A stretch of DNA of 64,000 nucleotides from DASUAS01 sp963819475 (GTDB taxonomy: Bacteria; Actinomycetota; Acidimicrobiia; IMCC26256; DASPTH01). A program made the translations under genes and the position numbers. The stretch covers positions 1-64,000 of the forward strand of contig CAWFWE010000002.1 in assembly GCA_963819475.1 (NCBI GenBank), in the 5' to 3' direction. The notes under the pieces are model-generated. The model worked only from the letters and a program-made list of their open reading frames with translations, was not told where the DNA came from and searched no databases. How positions within the stretch are numbered: position 1 is the stretch's first letter; every line of letters begins with the position of its first letter. Below are positions 34,201 to 43,141 of this stretch, in pieces.

Positions 34201-34476
34201 CTACTGGTCGACGGCCTCTCGGGCGATCCGAGCGAGGCTCTCCGCGACCTCGCCGGGCCGTAACCAGATCGGAAAGTGATCACCAGGCATCTCGATGACA
34301 TCAGTCGCTCGTGAAGCGAACAGCGCGCGCAGATCGCTACTGATCTCGCTGTCGTCGCAGGAAATGAATGTGGAGGGAACCAACCGCCATGCCGCAATGG
34401 AGTTCTCGAAACAGGAGGCGCCGGCGCGTTGGGGCCGGAGTCCGGATACGAACTCGTCAGCGTCACCGGATGAATA
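34201..34476 (-). pseudogene. Alpha/beta hydrolase, C-terminal part (split by insertion)
   Basis: This is the 3' part of a hydrolase gene whose 5' part is at 37216-37646. Removing the IS256 element and one copy of its 8-bp target duplication joins the two in frame (GRGYSSGDADEFVSGL) to give 232 residues. This part carries the loop PSTFISCDDSEIS and the catalytic-His region MPGDHFPIWL. Confidence 0.85.
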
Positions 34477-34529
34477 GAGGATGTCTGAGGGTCCCCCTCC
34501 TGACCGGTCACCTCGATTAGGAGGTAACC

Positions 34530-34841
34530 ATGTCAGTGATGGAGGAGCAGAGGCCGCGGTCTCGGCGTTCGTTCACCGACGAGTTCAAGCGTGATGCCGT
34601 GGCGTTGGTGATCGACGAGGACCGCACGGTCGTCGACGTGGCTCGCAGTCTCGGTGTCGGTGAGGGCACGTTGGGGAACTGGGTGCGCCAAGCGCGGATC
34701 GATCGGGGTGAACGAGCCGGACTCACGACGTCGGAGCGGGCCGAGTTGGCCGAGCTGCGCAGGGAGAACGCTCGGTTGCGGATGGAACGAGATCTGCTCA
34801 AACGAGCGACGGCCTTCTGGGTGAAGGAGTCGGGACAGTGA
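34530..34841 (+). CDS. IS3-family transposase OrfA
   Basis: This 103-residue protein has an HTH domain (RSFTDEFKRDAVALVIDE, VVDVARSLGVGEGTLGNWV) and a C-terminal leucine-zipper-like helix (RAELAELRRENARLRMERDL). It binds the IS ends. Its stop overlaps the start of orfB (GTGA), where many IS3 elements use a frameshift to make the OrfAB fusion. Confidence 0.93.
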   Translation: MSVMEEQRPRSRRSFTDEFKRDAVALVIDEDRTVVDVARSLGVGEGTLGNWVRQARIDRGERAGLTTSERAELAELRRENARLRMERDLLKRATAFWVKESGQ

Positions 34842-35734
34842 CCCGCTATCGGTGGGTCGCGGCCCGGAAGGCCGAGGGGTTCCCGATCACGATGGCATGC
34901 AAGATCGCCGACGTGTCTCGTCAGGCGTTCCACGACTGGCGGGCCCGAATTGCGGCGGGACCGACCGCACGGGAGCTCGCCGAGGCCGAGTTGGTCGGGT
35001 TGATGCGTGCGATCCACGCCGAGTCCGACGCCACCTATGGCGAGCCGCGCATGACCGAAGAACTCGCCCTGCGGGGACGACCGGTGAACCACAAGCGGGT
35101 CCGGCGCCTGATGCGCGTGCATGGCATCGTCGGGGTGTTCAGGCCGGCGAAGGTGCGGACCACGATCCCCGTGGAGGAGTGCCCGCCGTTGCCGGATCTC
35201 GTGGGTCGACGGTTCGCGCCGGCCGCGCCGGATGTCGTGTGGTGCGGCGACATCACCTACGTGCCGACCGGTGAAGGATGGTTGTACGTCGCGTCGGTCC
35301 TCGATCTCGGTTCGCGTCGCCTGCTCGGCTACTCGATGGCCGACCACATGCGCACCGAGCTCGTCGCGGACGCGCTCGACATGGCCGCCGCCGCTCGTGG
35401 CGGCCACACCGCCGGGATCATCTTCCACGGCGACCGTGGCAGCCAATACATGTCGGGTGACTACCGCCAGCTGATCGGCGATCTCGACATGGTCCAGTCG
35501 GTCGGACGCACCGGCGTGTGCTGGGACAACGCGGTCGCCGAATCGTTCTGGTCATCGCTGAAACGTGAAGTCGTGCACCGCTACCGGTTCGCGACTCGCG
35601 CGGAGGCACGTCGTGAGATCTTCGCGTGGATCAACCGTTACAACCACCGGCGGCTGCACTCGAGCCTCGGCTACCTGCCACCCGTCGCGTGGGAACAGCT
35701 GTACCGTCACACCCAGGCCGACCTGGCCGCGTAA
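34838..35734 (+). CDS. IS3-family transposase OrfB (integrase core)
   Basis: The 298-residue product has an N-terminal HTH_21-like region and an rve integrase core. The DDE triad is seen in WCGDITYV, FHGDRGSQY and AVAESFWSSLKRE, and the typical NRYNHRRLHSSLGYLPP follows. It is intact. Confidence 0.95.
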   Translation: MTRYRWVAARKAEGFPITMACKIADVSRQAFHDWRARIAAGPTARELAEAELVGLMRAIHAESDATYGEPRMTEELALRGRPVNHKRVRRLMRVHGIVGVFRPAKVRTTIPVEECPPLPDLVGRRFAPAAPDVVWCGDITYVPTGEGWLYVASVLDLGSRRLLGYSMADHMRTELVADALDMAAAARGGHTAGIIFHGDRGSQYMSGDYRQLIGDLDMVQSVGRTGVCWDNAVAESFWSSLKREVVHRYRFATRAEARREIFAWINRYNHRRLHSSLGYLPPVAWEQLYRHTQADLAA

Positions 35735-35807
35735 CCAACGTGACCGGTCAACGGGGGGAGGCCCAGTCCCGCGTTCCGTGGAACTTGGGTGACGGCCCGG
35801 GTGTTGG

Positions 35808-37104
35808 TCAGGCGGCCTCCTGAGTCTCGCGCACGGGTGTGACGGTCTCGAACTTGCGGTCGAGTTCGACGCGTAGCGCGGCGAGGTGGAGGTGCCCGTT
35901 CACACGTCGGAACTGCGTCGCGGCTTCGGTCATCCCGGCCGCGCACCAACGCAACGCCATCTGTCCGTCACGCCACCGTTTCACGTTCGCGCTGTGATCG
36001 CGGCAGATCTCGATCATGGACTCGATCGCGTTCGAGGACCGCAACGTCCGAGCCAACGTGGGTGGCACACCGAGGCGGTTGACGGTGAGCGTCTCGCCGA
36101 GTCCTTCCCGGAGTGAACCTGCCGCACCGGGATGTGCCTTGTCGAGCGAACGGGCGAGCGCCTCGAGTGTTGCTTCGGCGTGCAACGCGTCCTGGTCGCG
36201 GTACGCGGCGCGCATCTTCTTGGTCACCGTCGTCGCCAGCGTCTTGGGCAAGTGACGTTCAACGTTGCGGATCTTGTGGAGCTGGCATCGCTGCACGACC
36301 GGCCGGTCGAAGATCTCGCGCACCGCGGTGGCGAGCGCTTTGGCGCCGTCGATCACGACCAGGATCGGACAGCGACATGTCGAGCCCGCGTTCGGCGAGG
36401 TCGGTGAGGAGCGCCTTGACGACCGTCGCGTTCTCGGTCGAACCTTCCACCACCCCGAGAGGGATCTTGGTGCCATCGATGGTGATCCCGAGCGCCACCA
36501 CGCAGAGATGCTCGGCGAAGTGAACCCCGTCGATCATCAACGCCACCAGATCGAGCTCGGACAGATCGGCGCGCATCAGCTCGTCGAGAGCCCGTTCGGT
36601 CATCGCCACGAACCGGCGACTCACCGCCGAACGCGACGTGCCCGACGCGGAGGCCTCGACCGCCGAACCGACCGGTTCCAGACCGGCCTCGTAGCGGCGG
36701 GTCGAAAGCTTGGCCATCATCCGCTCCAACGCGAGCTCACCGAGCAACTCGGTGCTCGAGAACAGCTCATAGGCCGGCACCGCCACCTCGGCGGTCTTGT
36801 CCACGGTACGAACCCGCGGGCGACGCACCCGCACCTGACGGCCACCCAACACCACCGAGCCGGCCTCGCGGCCGTGACGCACCGCTCTGCGGTCCGGATC
36901 GTGTGCACCTTTCGGGCCGCACAGCCCGGTGACCGACTCGTCCATCAGGACCTGCATCACCTGCAGGCCCGCGCCGACCGCGAGAGCCAACAGGCCTTCG
37001 CGCATCGCTCCGGTCAGCTCGCTCATCGCGACGCTCACCGCGTCCGGCACCACGACCTCGCTCATCGCAGCACGCGACGCGTTCCTCTGGTAGTTCTTCC
37101 TCAC
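35808..37104 (-). pseudogene. IS256-family transposase type B, copy 2, frameshifted
   Basis: It matches the intact copy at 29901-31196 except for a few substitutions and one extra A at about 36371 (GGACAGCGAC instead of GGACGCGAC). The insertion splits the frame after DLAERGLDMS, between the first and second catalytic Asp, so no active enzyme is expected. Confidence 0.9.
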
Positions 37105-37215
37105 GGCGGTCCCCTTCTTGTCGGATGTGCTTGGCGGTACGCCCGAGACCTACCAGCAGGCAGGCATCAAGCGGGGGACCGCCACCTCAAGTTCCACGAC
37201 TACCGGGACAACCTC

Positions 37216-37646
37216 GATGAATAGCCCCGACCCACCAAGTACCGCGTCAATGCGTCCGTGTCGAATGCCATTCCGGCGTCGTCCGCCTGCACACACGCCA
37301 AGAACTCAGCCGCGAGGTTTTCCTCCGTCAAAACAGCGGCTTGAGTCTCGCCGACATCGAGCATGAGCGCGTCCAAGTACACGAGACGTTTCACTGACGG
37401 ATGGGTCCCGAGTTCAGTCAGCACCATGCCACCACCGGAGTGGCCGACGAGAACCACGGGATCGACGCACTCGTCGAGAACCGACCGCAAACTTGCGACA
37501 TCGTCCATTTCCGACTCGGGCAGACAACTCGGGAGCTGTACTGCAACGTTGGGAACTCCGAGACGGTCGAGGAGCGGAATCACGCGGCTCCACGCTGCGG
37601 GCGTGCCGCACGTGCCATGCACGAGTACAACCGTCGCCGGTGCCAT
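37216..37646 (-). pseudogene. Alpha/beta hydrolase, N-terminal part (split by insertion)
   Basis: It starts at ATG 37646 with APATVVLVHGTCGTPAAW (oxyanion HGT) and has the nucleophile elbow GHSGGGMVL. It runs into the IS256-B copy after YLVGRGYSS. The rest is at 34201-34476. The conserved parts resemble small esterase/MenH-like hydrolases; the substrate is unknown. Confidence 0.85.
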
Positions 37647-37833
37647 GGCACCCCCCTCCGGCTCGATCACAGCCACAGTAGACCTGCACATATTCATTGC
37701 CCAGTGCTCTGGCGTTGTTACGCGAAGACGCGACTGGGGTCATTTATGTGTTCCCGATTGGGAGGAGCTCGGCGGGTCGCGGCGGGTCGCCTCCGGGTGC
37801 TTGTCGGCCCCAGCGTCGACGACCTCGGTACGT

Positions 37834-39441
37834 TCAGATGAATCGGTTCTCGTCCGCCAGCTCGATCAGCGGAAACGCACGATGACGCCGCGGCGGCACG
37901 AGAAAATTCTGTCGGCGTGTGGCGGTGAGGAACCGCTCGATGCCTTGATCGTCCTCCGGCACCGCGTGCGCACGGGCGAGGTCGACCGATGCTTGATGGG
38001 AACGCATCCGCGCGAAGAAGTCGGACGTGGGCACGAAGATCGAGAACTGCAGCTTGGGCTGGTTCGATCCGTCAGGCACGTCGAATGAGTCGAAGCCCGG
38101 CCCGTCCATGCGTATATGAATCGGACTCCCATCCTGGGCTCGCGAGGATCGCTGGAGCGCCGAGACGTGGCCCAACCGGTGTCGTCCTCCTGGCGTCCGG
38201 ACGCCTTGGGCACCGAGTGCTGCGTCGTCGGGTCCCCGGAACTCGTTGGGGAGGAAGGTCGGGCCGCCGCCGTCGGTGGTCTGGTCGGCAAATCCCAATG
38301 CGGGTGGCGGCGTCGAACGGAACATGTATTGGACTCGCTCGAGGAACGTTTCGTCGTTGTCGGTCTCAGTGTTCTCGGGCTCAGCGCTGCCGTCGGATTC
38401 CTGAGGATCACCGGGATCGACTTCTTCGTCACCGCCGAGGTGGGTGCCGCCGAAGCGATCCGGGTAGGCGCGTTCGTCAGGCGCCTCGGACGCGGTCGAC
38501 TGGCCGAGGTAGAACTGCTCGAGGTCGAGGATGACGTGAGAGAGATGTTGGATCGACGCGTTGTCGAAGTAGTCGCCCGACCGCGCGGTAGTCAAGCGGG
38601 CCGAGGCGTTGCCCTGGAACGTCGTGATTGCGGCTGGCCCGCTGCCGGCCGTCTGCTGGTCGGCGAAGCCCATCCACATCGGTGACTCCGGGTGGATCCG
38701 TGTCGCGAACGGCAGTCCGGCCTCCTCGGCGATTCGGCGCGGCATTCCTCGCTGGTTGAACATCACGCGAGCAGGATCGAAGCGGAGCAATGTCTGGAAC
38801 GCCGGTGATGGGACTCGTCGTCGGGCGAGGACGTTGCTGCCCGCCAGCCACGCGTCCACGTCGTTGACGACGGGCAGGCTGTCACTCCGGATCGTGAACA
38901 ACAGTGCGTGGGCTTCGATGCGGACCGGGACGTTGAACCGCTGCTTGCGCGTGCCGCCGAACCGATAGGTCACGTCGGTCGGTGCGGGAATCGTTTCCTC
39001 GAGAGCGAGACGTCTGGGGTCCGCGAGCAAACGCGGAACGTACGCCGCGACGAGCCCTCGTGGCAGCAACCGGAAATACGGCAGCCCGTACGAAACGAAC
39101 GTGAGCGTGCCGCCGGGCGCGAACTCATAGGTGTCCTCGATGGTGTCCAGCGCCGCGGCCAGCACCTGCTGATCGTCAGACGTGGGCGTCCGCATCAAAT
39201 CGGCTGTGACGAATTTCGTGAACACGGGGCCGAACCGGAACGCGACGCCGTCGATCGTTTCGACCGGAGCCAGGAACGGCGCGATGTCGTGCTGTATCTC
39301 AGGCAGCGCAGGAACCGCGGCGTCCGACAGCCTGATTGGCAATCGAGCGGCCCGATGCAACAGTCCGAGCGTCGAACCGGCTGCGCCCAAGGCGCCGAAC
39401 CGAAGCACGTCCCGTCGAGTGAGCTCCCAGCGACGCTCCAT
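37834..39441 (-). CDS. Tat-exported protein of unknown function
   Basis: The 535-residue product begins with a twin-arginine signal (LTRRDVLRFGALGAAGSTLG, residues 7-26), so it is exported folded, possibly with a cofactor. Motifs include FGPVFTKFVTADLMRTPTSD, SYGLPYFRLLP and RRQNFLVPPRRHRAFP at the C-terminus. A long acidic linker (about 345-375) lies in the middle. The layout recalls large Tat-secreted proteins of the DUF7405 kind and, remotely, Dyp-type peroxidases. I cannot confirm either. The start is ATG at 39439-39441. Confidence 0.6.
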   Translation of the reverse strand: MERRWELTRRDVLRFGALGAAGSTLGLLHRAARLPIRLSDAAVPALPEIQHDIAPFLAPVETIDGVAFRFGPVFTKFVTADLMRTPTSDDQQVLAAALDTIEDTYEFAPGGTLTFVSYGLPYFRLLPRGLVAAYVPRLLADPRRLALEETIPAPTDVTYRFGGTRKQRFNVPVRIEAHALLFTIRSDSLPVVNDVDAWLAGSNVLARRRVPSPAFQTLLRFDPARVMFNQRGMPRRIAEEAGLPFATRIHPESPMWMGFADQQTAGSGPAAITTFQGNASARLTTARSGDYFDNASIQHLSHVILDLEQFYLGQSTASEAPDERAYPDRFGGTHLGGDEEVDPGDPQESDGSAEPENTETDNDETFLERVQYMFRSTPPPALGFADQTTDGGGPTFLPNEFRGPDDAALGAQGVRTPGGRHRLGHVSALQRSSRAQDGSPIHIRMDGPGFDSFDVPDGSNQPKLQFSIFVPTSDFFARMRSHQASVDLARAHAVPEDDQGIERFLTATRRQNFLVPPRRHRAFPLIELADENRFI

Positions 39442-39817
39442 GGTTCGTCCCCCTCGGACCCCCCGCGCCGACCACGACCGGACCTCGCGTCAGCGACGCC
39501 AAGTCGTGCACCCCGGACTATGCACCACCTGACCTGGGACCACGCTGTGAAACGAACTGGTACCAAACGTCGGGTGCGCGCCGGTGGAGGAGACCCTGTG
39601 GCCGGCCACGCCCAAAAAGCTGGATCGGGCCGACCCCGATACGAGCGAGCACCGTCACAAGCGCGTTCCCGAAGCGCCACCCCAAACTCTGGAACGCTGG
39701 ATCAGGCCGAGCGCCGCTCGTCTCAGTCATGCCTAGTGAGGATACGGACGGGACTCGCTCTGGCTCCGTACCTCAGTGCCCGATTCACCTACCGACAGAC
39801 GCCGAACGAACTGGCAG
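39442..39817. other. Intergenic stretch without a recognised feature
   Basis: About 376 bp between two minus-strand genes. It probably contains the promoter of the Tat-exported protein, but no hexamers stand out. Open frames here lack protein-like composition. Confidence 0.4.
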
Positions 39818-40255
39818 CTATGGCGTTGAGGTTCGCTTTCCTGCGGTAGTGAATCCGTCCGCGCCCACCTGGACTGCAACTTCTCCGCTGTCGAAGTAGT
39901 CGCGCCAAACCGCAATCTTGCCTACGACATCCACCTCGAAAACTCCGGCGACGTGGGCCGTGAGCGGCTTCCCCCGCAGGATCAGTGAGTCGAGTCGCTG
40001 GGTGAAGACGATCTGTCCGGCTGACGCGATCGCAACGGTCTCGATGTGGAGGTCCTGCATGTGCGAGGCCTCTCGGAGGAACTCGTCGCGGATCGCGTCA
40101 TGGCCAACGAATGGCTCCTCCCATGCGTTGACGTGGAACCGCGCGTCTGGGCTCATATGGCTGAGCAGCCGGTCTACGTACACCGCCCGGTCCGACTGAT
40201 CGCTCTCAAACTCGGCTAGGAACGACGTGACTGCGGATTCCTCTTTGACGCCCAT
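39818..40255 (-). CDS. Limonene-1,2-epoxide hydrolase/SnoaL-like protein
   Basis: This 145-residue protein has the NTF2-like fold pattern: VTSFLAEFE, YVDRLLSHMSPDARFHVNAW, VGHDAIRDEFLREA and a final RDYFDSG. GGAAGGGA lies about 7 nt before the ATG at 40255, which decides the start. Related proteins hydrolyse epoxides or cyclise polyketides; many are uncharacterised. Confidence 0.75.
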   Translation of the reverse strand: MGVKEESAVTSFLAEFESDQSDRAVYVDRLLSHMSPDARFHVNAWEEPFVGHDAIRDEFLREASHMQDLHIETVAIASAGQIVFTQRLDSLILRGKPLTAHVAGVFEVDVVGKIAVWRDYFDSGEVAVQVGADGFTTAGKRTSTP

Positions 40256-40383
40256 GGGCGCTTCCCTTCCTGCGGAACTCCATTCGGACAGTTCCCACCA
40301 GCACGCATATGCCCGATCCGGCGTGCTTACGCGAACACCGGAGCGCGGCTCACCCGATCCAACATCCAGGCGACCGGCTGCCA

Positions 40384-40602
40384 TCACGATCCACCTCCGA
40401 AGATCGCGGCGTCGAGTCTGGCCGCCGCGCCTTCCTGCATCCCCTGGGTGACGTGCGAGTAAATGTCCAGAGTGATCGCGATCGACGAGTGCCCGAGACG
40501 TTCTTGCACCACCTTGGGGTGCACACCGGCTTCGAGGAGCAGCGTCGCGCACGTGTGCCGGAGATCGTGGAAGCGGATCCCCAGAGGTGCGTTGGTTACC
40601 AT
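40384..40602 (-). pseudogene. Integrase C-terminal fragment next to att copy 3
   Basis: The 72 codons hold only the end of a tyrosine recombinase: FHDLRHTCATLLLEAG, ERLGHSSIAITLDIYSHV (with GH and the nucleophile Tyr). The catalytic Arg and everything before it are missing. Unlike the other two, its truncated side faces the att site. It differs clearly from the integrase at 20430-21563, so it came from another element. Confidence 0.8.
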
Positions 40603-40707
40603 CACGCTGCCATCACGCGCGCCGCGAACACGACGCGACGCCCGTGTACCGGTGGGCACGAACACCGGTCGCGGGTACCCTCTGACCTGCGGATCTGCTC
40701 GCGCAAG

Positions 40708-40721
40708 TGCACGGCCGTGCA
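40708..40721. repeat. 14-bp perfect palindrome near att copy 3
   Basis: TGCACGGCCGTGCA is fully self-complementary and lies 24 bp before att copy 3. It could be a protein-binding site. No function is shown. Confidence 0.5.
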
Positions 40722-40745
40722 CTCGCGGTGACGCGGCCGGGTGTG

Positions 40746-40788
40746 CTGGGGGACCAAAGGTCCCGGGTTCAAATCCCGGCCGCCCGAC
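40746..40788. repeat. Attachment site copy 3
   Basis: It matches the tRNA-Pro 3' half over 43 bp with one mismatch (C for A in CCGGCCGCCCGAC). The following GAGAAACC and TCAGAGGCTC also resemble the sequence after the tRNA gene, so this junction probably adjoins original chromosome. Confidence 0.85.
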
Positions 40789-40824
40789 CGAGAAACCGCA
40801 GGTCAGAGGCTCCGCGAGGACTGC

Positions 40825-42354
40825 TTGGGCGACTACGACGACATCATCGTGGGAGGCGGCTCGGCCGGTATCGCGCTCGCGACGCGGCTGACCGAGGACG
40901 AGGCCCGGCATGTTCTGCTGATCGAGGCGGGGCCGAATCATCCCGGGATCGCGGATGCCGACCGGCTCGACGACCAGATGCGGTTCGCGGCGACGCTCAC
41001 CGATTGGGCGATCGATGCCTCGTACATCTCTGGCGGCGCCCCGCTCAACTACCCGCAGGGAAGGACCATGGGTGGCGGGTCTGCGGTGAACGGCGCGTTC
41101 GCCGTCCGCGGTGTTCGCGACGACTATGAGCGCTGGGCTGCTGTCGCGGGCGAGGACTGGTCGTGGCAGAACCTGCTGCGCGTCTTGTGCCGCCTGGAAT
41201 CCGACCAGGACTTCGGCGGCGAGGCTCATGGCACCGACGGCCCGGTTCCTGTCGTGCGCTGGCGCCCGGAGGAGCTCCTGCCGGCCCAGCAGGCGTTTCT
41301 CACCGCGGTCATGGACCACGAGATCCCCTGGGTCGAAGACCTCAACGCCCCCGGCGCTTCGGGCATCGGCTCGATGCCCATGAACCGGCGGGACGGCGTC
41401 CGCATGTCGACCGCGCTGACCTACCTGCCACTCACGAGGCAGCGAGAGAACCTGACGATCTGGCCGGGCACCGAGGTGACCAGGGTCCTTCTCGAGCACG
41501 GCTGCGCGAGCGGCGTCGAGTACCCGCGCGACGGAGCGCTGCAACAGGTACGCGGGTCGCGTGTGATCCTCTCGGCGGGGGCGCTCCAGTCGCCGACGCT
41601 GTTGTTGCGGTCCGGAATCGGCGCTGCTCGCCACCTCACCGAGGTCGGCGGTGAGTGCATGATCGACCTCCCGGGCGTCGGCGAGAACCTGATGGATCAC
41701 CAAGGCACCGCGGTGTTCCTCGTACCGCGCGACGAGCTCTCCTCGCCGGATGCTCGCGTGTGTCAGCTCGGGGCGCGCTACTCGTCGTCGCTGGGGACCG
41801 CCGAAGACGACATGTGGCTCAGCATGTGGAGCCCTTGGGACCTCACGGAGTTCCCCGACATGCAGAGCACCCTCGGCGTGCGGTCGATCAGCACGCTCGT
41901 GGTCGGTGTGCACGACCCGTTGTCCCGAGGCACAGTGCGGCTGCGCACCACCGATCCCGGTGTGAGGCCGCAGGTCGACTTCAGGATGCTGACCGATCCT
42001 GGCGACCTCCCGCGACTCGTCGAGGGCCTCCAGCTCGTCATGAGCCTGGCGGGGCATCGCGCGTTCACCGCGTCGTACGGGGGCATCGGGTTGCTGGAAC
42101 CAGCGAGCGCGGACGACCGGGACGCCCTCGAGAGCTACATCACGTCGACGGTGGGCGGCTGGTACCACGCGTCCGGCACCTGCCGCATGGGCACAGACCC
42201 CGACGATGGGGCCGTGGTCGATAGTCGTCTCCAGGTTCACGGCGTGGACGCGCTCCACGTGGTCGACGCGTCCGTGATGCCGACCGTCGTCAGGGCTCCC
42301 ACCAACCTGAGCTCCATCGCCATCGGCGAACGGGCAGCCGAGCTCCTTCGCTAG
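40825..42354 (+). CDS. GMC-family FAD-dependent oxidoreductase (choline/alcohol dehydrogenase-like)
   Basis: The 509-residue product starts with an FAD-binding motif, DYDDIIVGGGSAGIALATRL, and has the family signatures GRTMGGGSAVNGAF and SAGALQSPTLLLRSGIG. The C-terminal active site has WYHASGTCRMG (His) and APTNLSSIAIGERAAEL (Asn). It oxidises an alcohol, possibly choline or an alkanol. The TTG at 40825 is chosen because GAGGA lies 4 nt upstream and the fold begins right after it. The gene starts only 37 bp after att copy 3. Confidence 0.9.
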   Translation: MGDYDDIIVGGGSAGIALATRLTEDEARHVLLIEAGPNHPGIADADRLDDQMRFAATLTDWAIDASYISGGAPLNYPQGRTMGGGSAVNGAFAVRGVRDDYERWAAVAGEDWSWQNLLRVLCRLESDQDFGGEAHGTDGPVPVVRWRPEELLPAQQAFLTAVMDHEIPWVEDLNAPGASGIGSMPMNRRDGVRMSTALTYLPLTRQRENLTIWPGTEVTRVLLEHGCASGVEYPRDGALQQVRGSRVILSAGALQSPTLLLRSGIGAARHLTEVGGECMIDLPGVGENLMDHQGTAVFLVPRDELSSPDARVCQLGARYSSSLGTAEDDMWLSMWSPWDLTEFPDMQSTLGVRSISTLVVGVHDPLSRGTVRLRTTDPGVRPQVDFRMLTDPGDLPRLVEGLQLVMSLAGHRAFTASYGGIGLLEPASADDRDALESYITSTVGGWYHASGTCRMGTDPDDGAVVDSRLQVHGVDALHVVDASVMPTVVRAPTNLSSIAIGERAAELLR

Positions 42355-42496
42355 GTCAACGGCTCCCCGCGCGGGACCGTGACCTGGACGCTGTCGCCGT
42401 CCTCCGGGTTGACGAGCGCGAGTTCGAGGTGGCACCGAGGCACAGGGCGGCGACCGCGAAAGTGCCGACGAGTTTGCGTAGTGTCCCCTCCGTCAT
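42351..42496 (-). CDS. Possible small exported protein coupled to the signal peptidase gene (frame uncertain)
   Basis: The ATG at 42494-42496 overlaps the signal peptidase stop. It begins with TLRKLVGTFAVAALCLGA, like a signal sequence. A sensible continuation, LVNPEDGDSVQVTVPRGEPLT, lies in a different frame, one base off. With that correction the product has about 48 residues and ends against the convergent oxidoreductase gene. It may also be a decayed gene. Confidence 0.3.
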
Positions 42497-43041
42497 GACC
42501 GGACGACGCCGATCATGGCGTTCGCCGGGACCGGACCGAATGCCCGCGAGTCCGCCGACTGATTGCGGTTGTCACCCATGACGAAGTACGTCCCGGCGGG
42601 AACAGTGCATCCGTCGGCCGGACTGTTCGCCGCACAGCCCGAGGGCATCCCCCTGAAGAACGTCCTCTTCGGGCGAGGCCTGACGTACCGCTCAAGAAGG
42701 GGGCGCCCGTCGATGCAGACGCCACCAGCTTCACACTCGGAGATCGTCTCGCCGGGGAGTGCGACCACCCGCTTGATGTCCGCCGCGACTGCGGCATCAC
42801 CCCACGCTTCGCGCGGGTCAAAGACAACGATCGCACCGCGGCGACAGCACTTCGCGCCCAAGTCGACGCGTACCGAGTCGCCAACCTTGATCGTCGGCTT
42901 CATCGAACTGGAGTGCATCGTGTAGGTCCTGCTCCCCGAACCCATCCCAACGAGCAGGCCGACCGCCGCAAGCGCGATCACCGGTGCGCCAAACCTACGC
43001 ACAACCCCTCCAGTACCGTTCGGCAAATTGAGAAACGCCAT
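42493..43041 (-). CDS. lepB: Signal peptidase I
   Basis: The 182-residue membrane serine protease has one N-terminal helix (about 18-34), the catalytic Ser46 in HSSSMKPTI, Lys90 in DIKRVVALPGE, and box E as MGDNRNQSADSR. Four cysteines near 115-145 lie in the insert between the boxes. It removes signal peptides from exported proteins at the outer face of the membrane. It is separate from any pilus or sortase cluster and may be an accessory copy. Confidence 0.92.
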   Translation of the reverse strand: MAFLNLPNGTGGVVRRFGAPVIALAAVGLLVGMGSGSRTYTMHSSSMKPTIKVGDSVRVDLGAKCCRRGAIVVFDPREAWGDAAVAADIKRVVALPGETISECEAGGVCIDGRPLLERYVRPRPKRTFFRGMPSGCAANSPADGCTVPAGTYFVMGDNRNQSADSRAFGPVPANAMIGVVRS

Positions 43042-43141
43042 TCACGTTCTCAAGTGTCACACGCCGGTCGTCACCGAGTTGACATCGGTCAGCGCCGCGA
43101 AGACAGCAGAGGAGAACAGCCCAGCGAGACATACTGGAGCG

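Larger units (their letters stand above)
34486..35765 (+). mobile_element. IS3-family insertion sequence (1280 bp)
   Basis: Terminal inverted repeats are TGAGGGTCCCCCTCC on the left and, read inward, TGGGCCTCCCCCCGT on the right, both continuing to TGACCGGTCAC. A 3-bp target duplication GTC is at 34483-34485 and 35766-35768. It carries intact orfA and orfB and sits 9 bp inside the end of the IS256-B copy. Confidence 0.92.
34477..37215 (-). mobile_element. IS256-family element type B, copy 2, with an IS3 element nested in its left end
   Basis: The left 9 bp (GAGGATGTC, 34477-34485) are separated from the rest (35769-37215) by the IS3 element and its 3-bp target duplication. Without it the element has 1456 bp, one more than copy 1, in agreement with one inserted base in its transposase gene. 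The 8-bp target duplication GATGAATA lies at 34469-34476 and 37216-37223. The target was an alpha/beta hydrolase gene. Confidence 0.92.
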
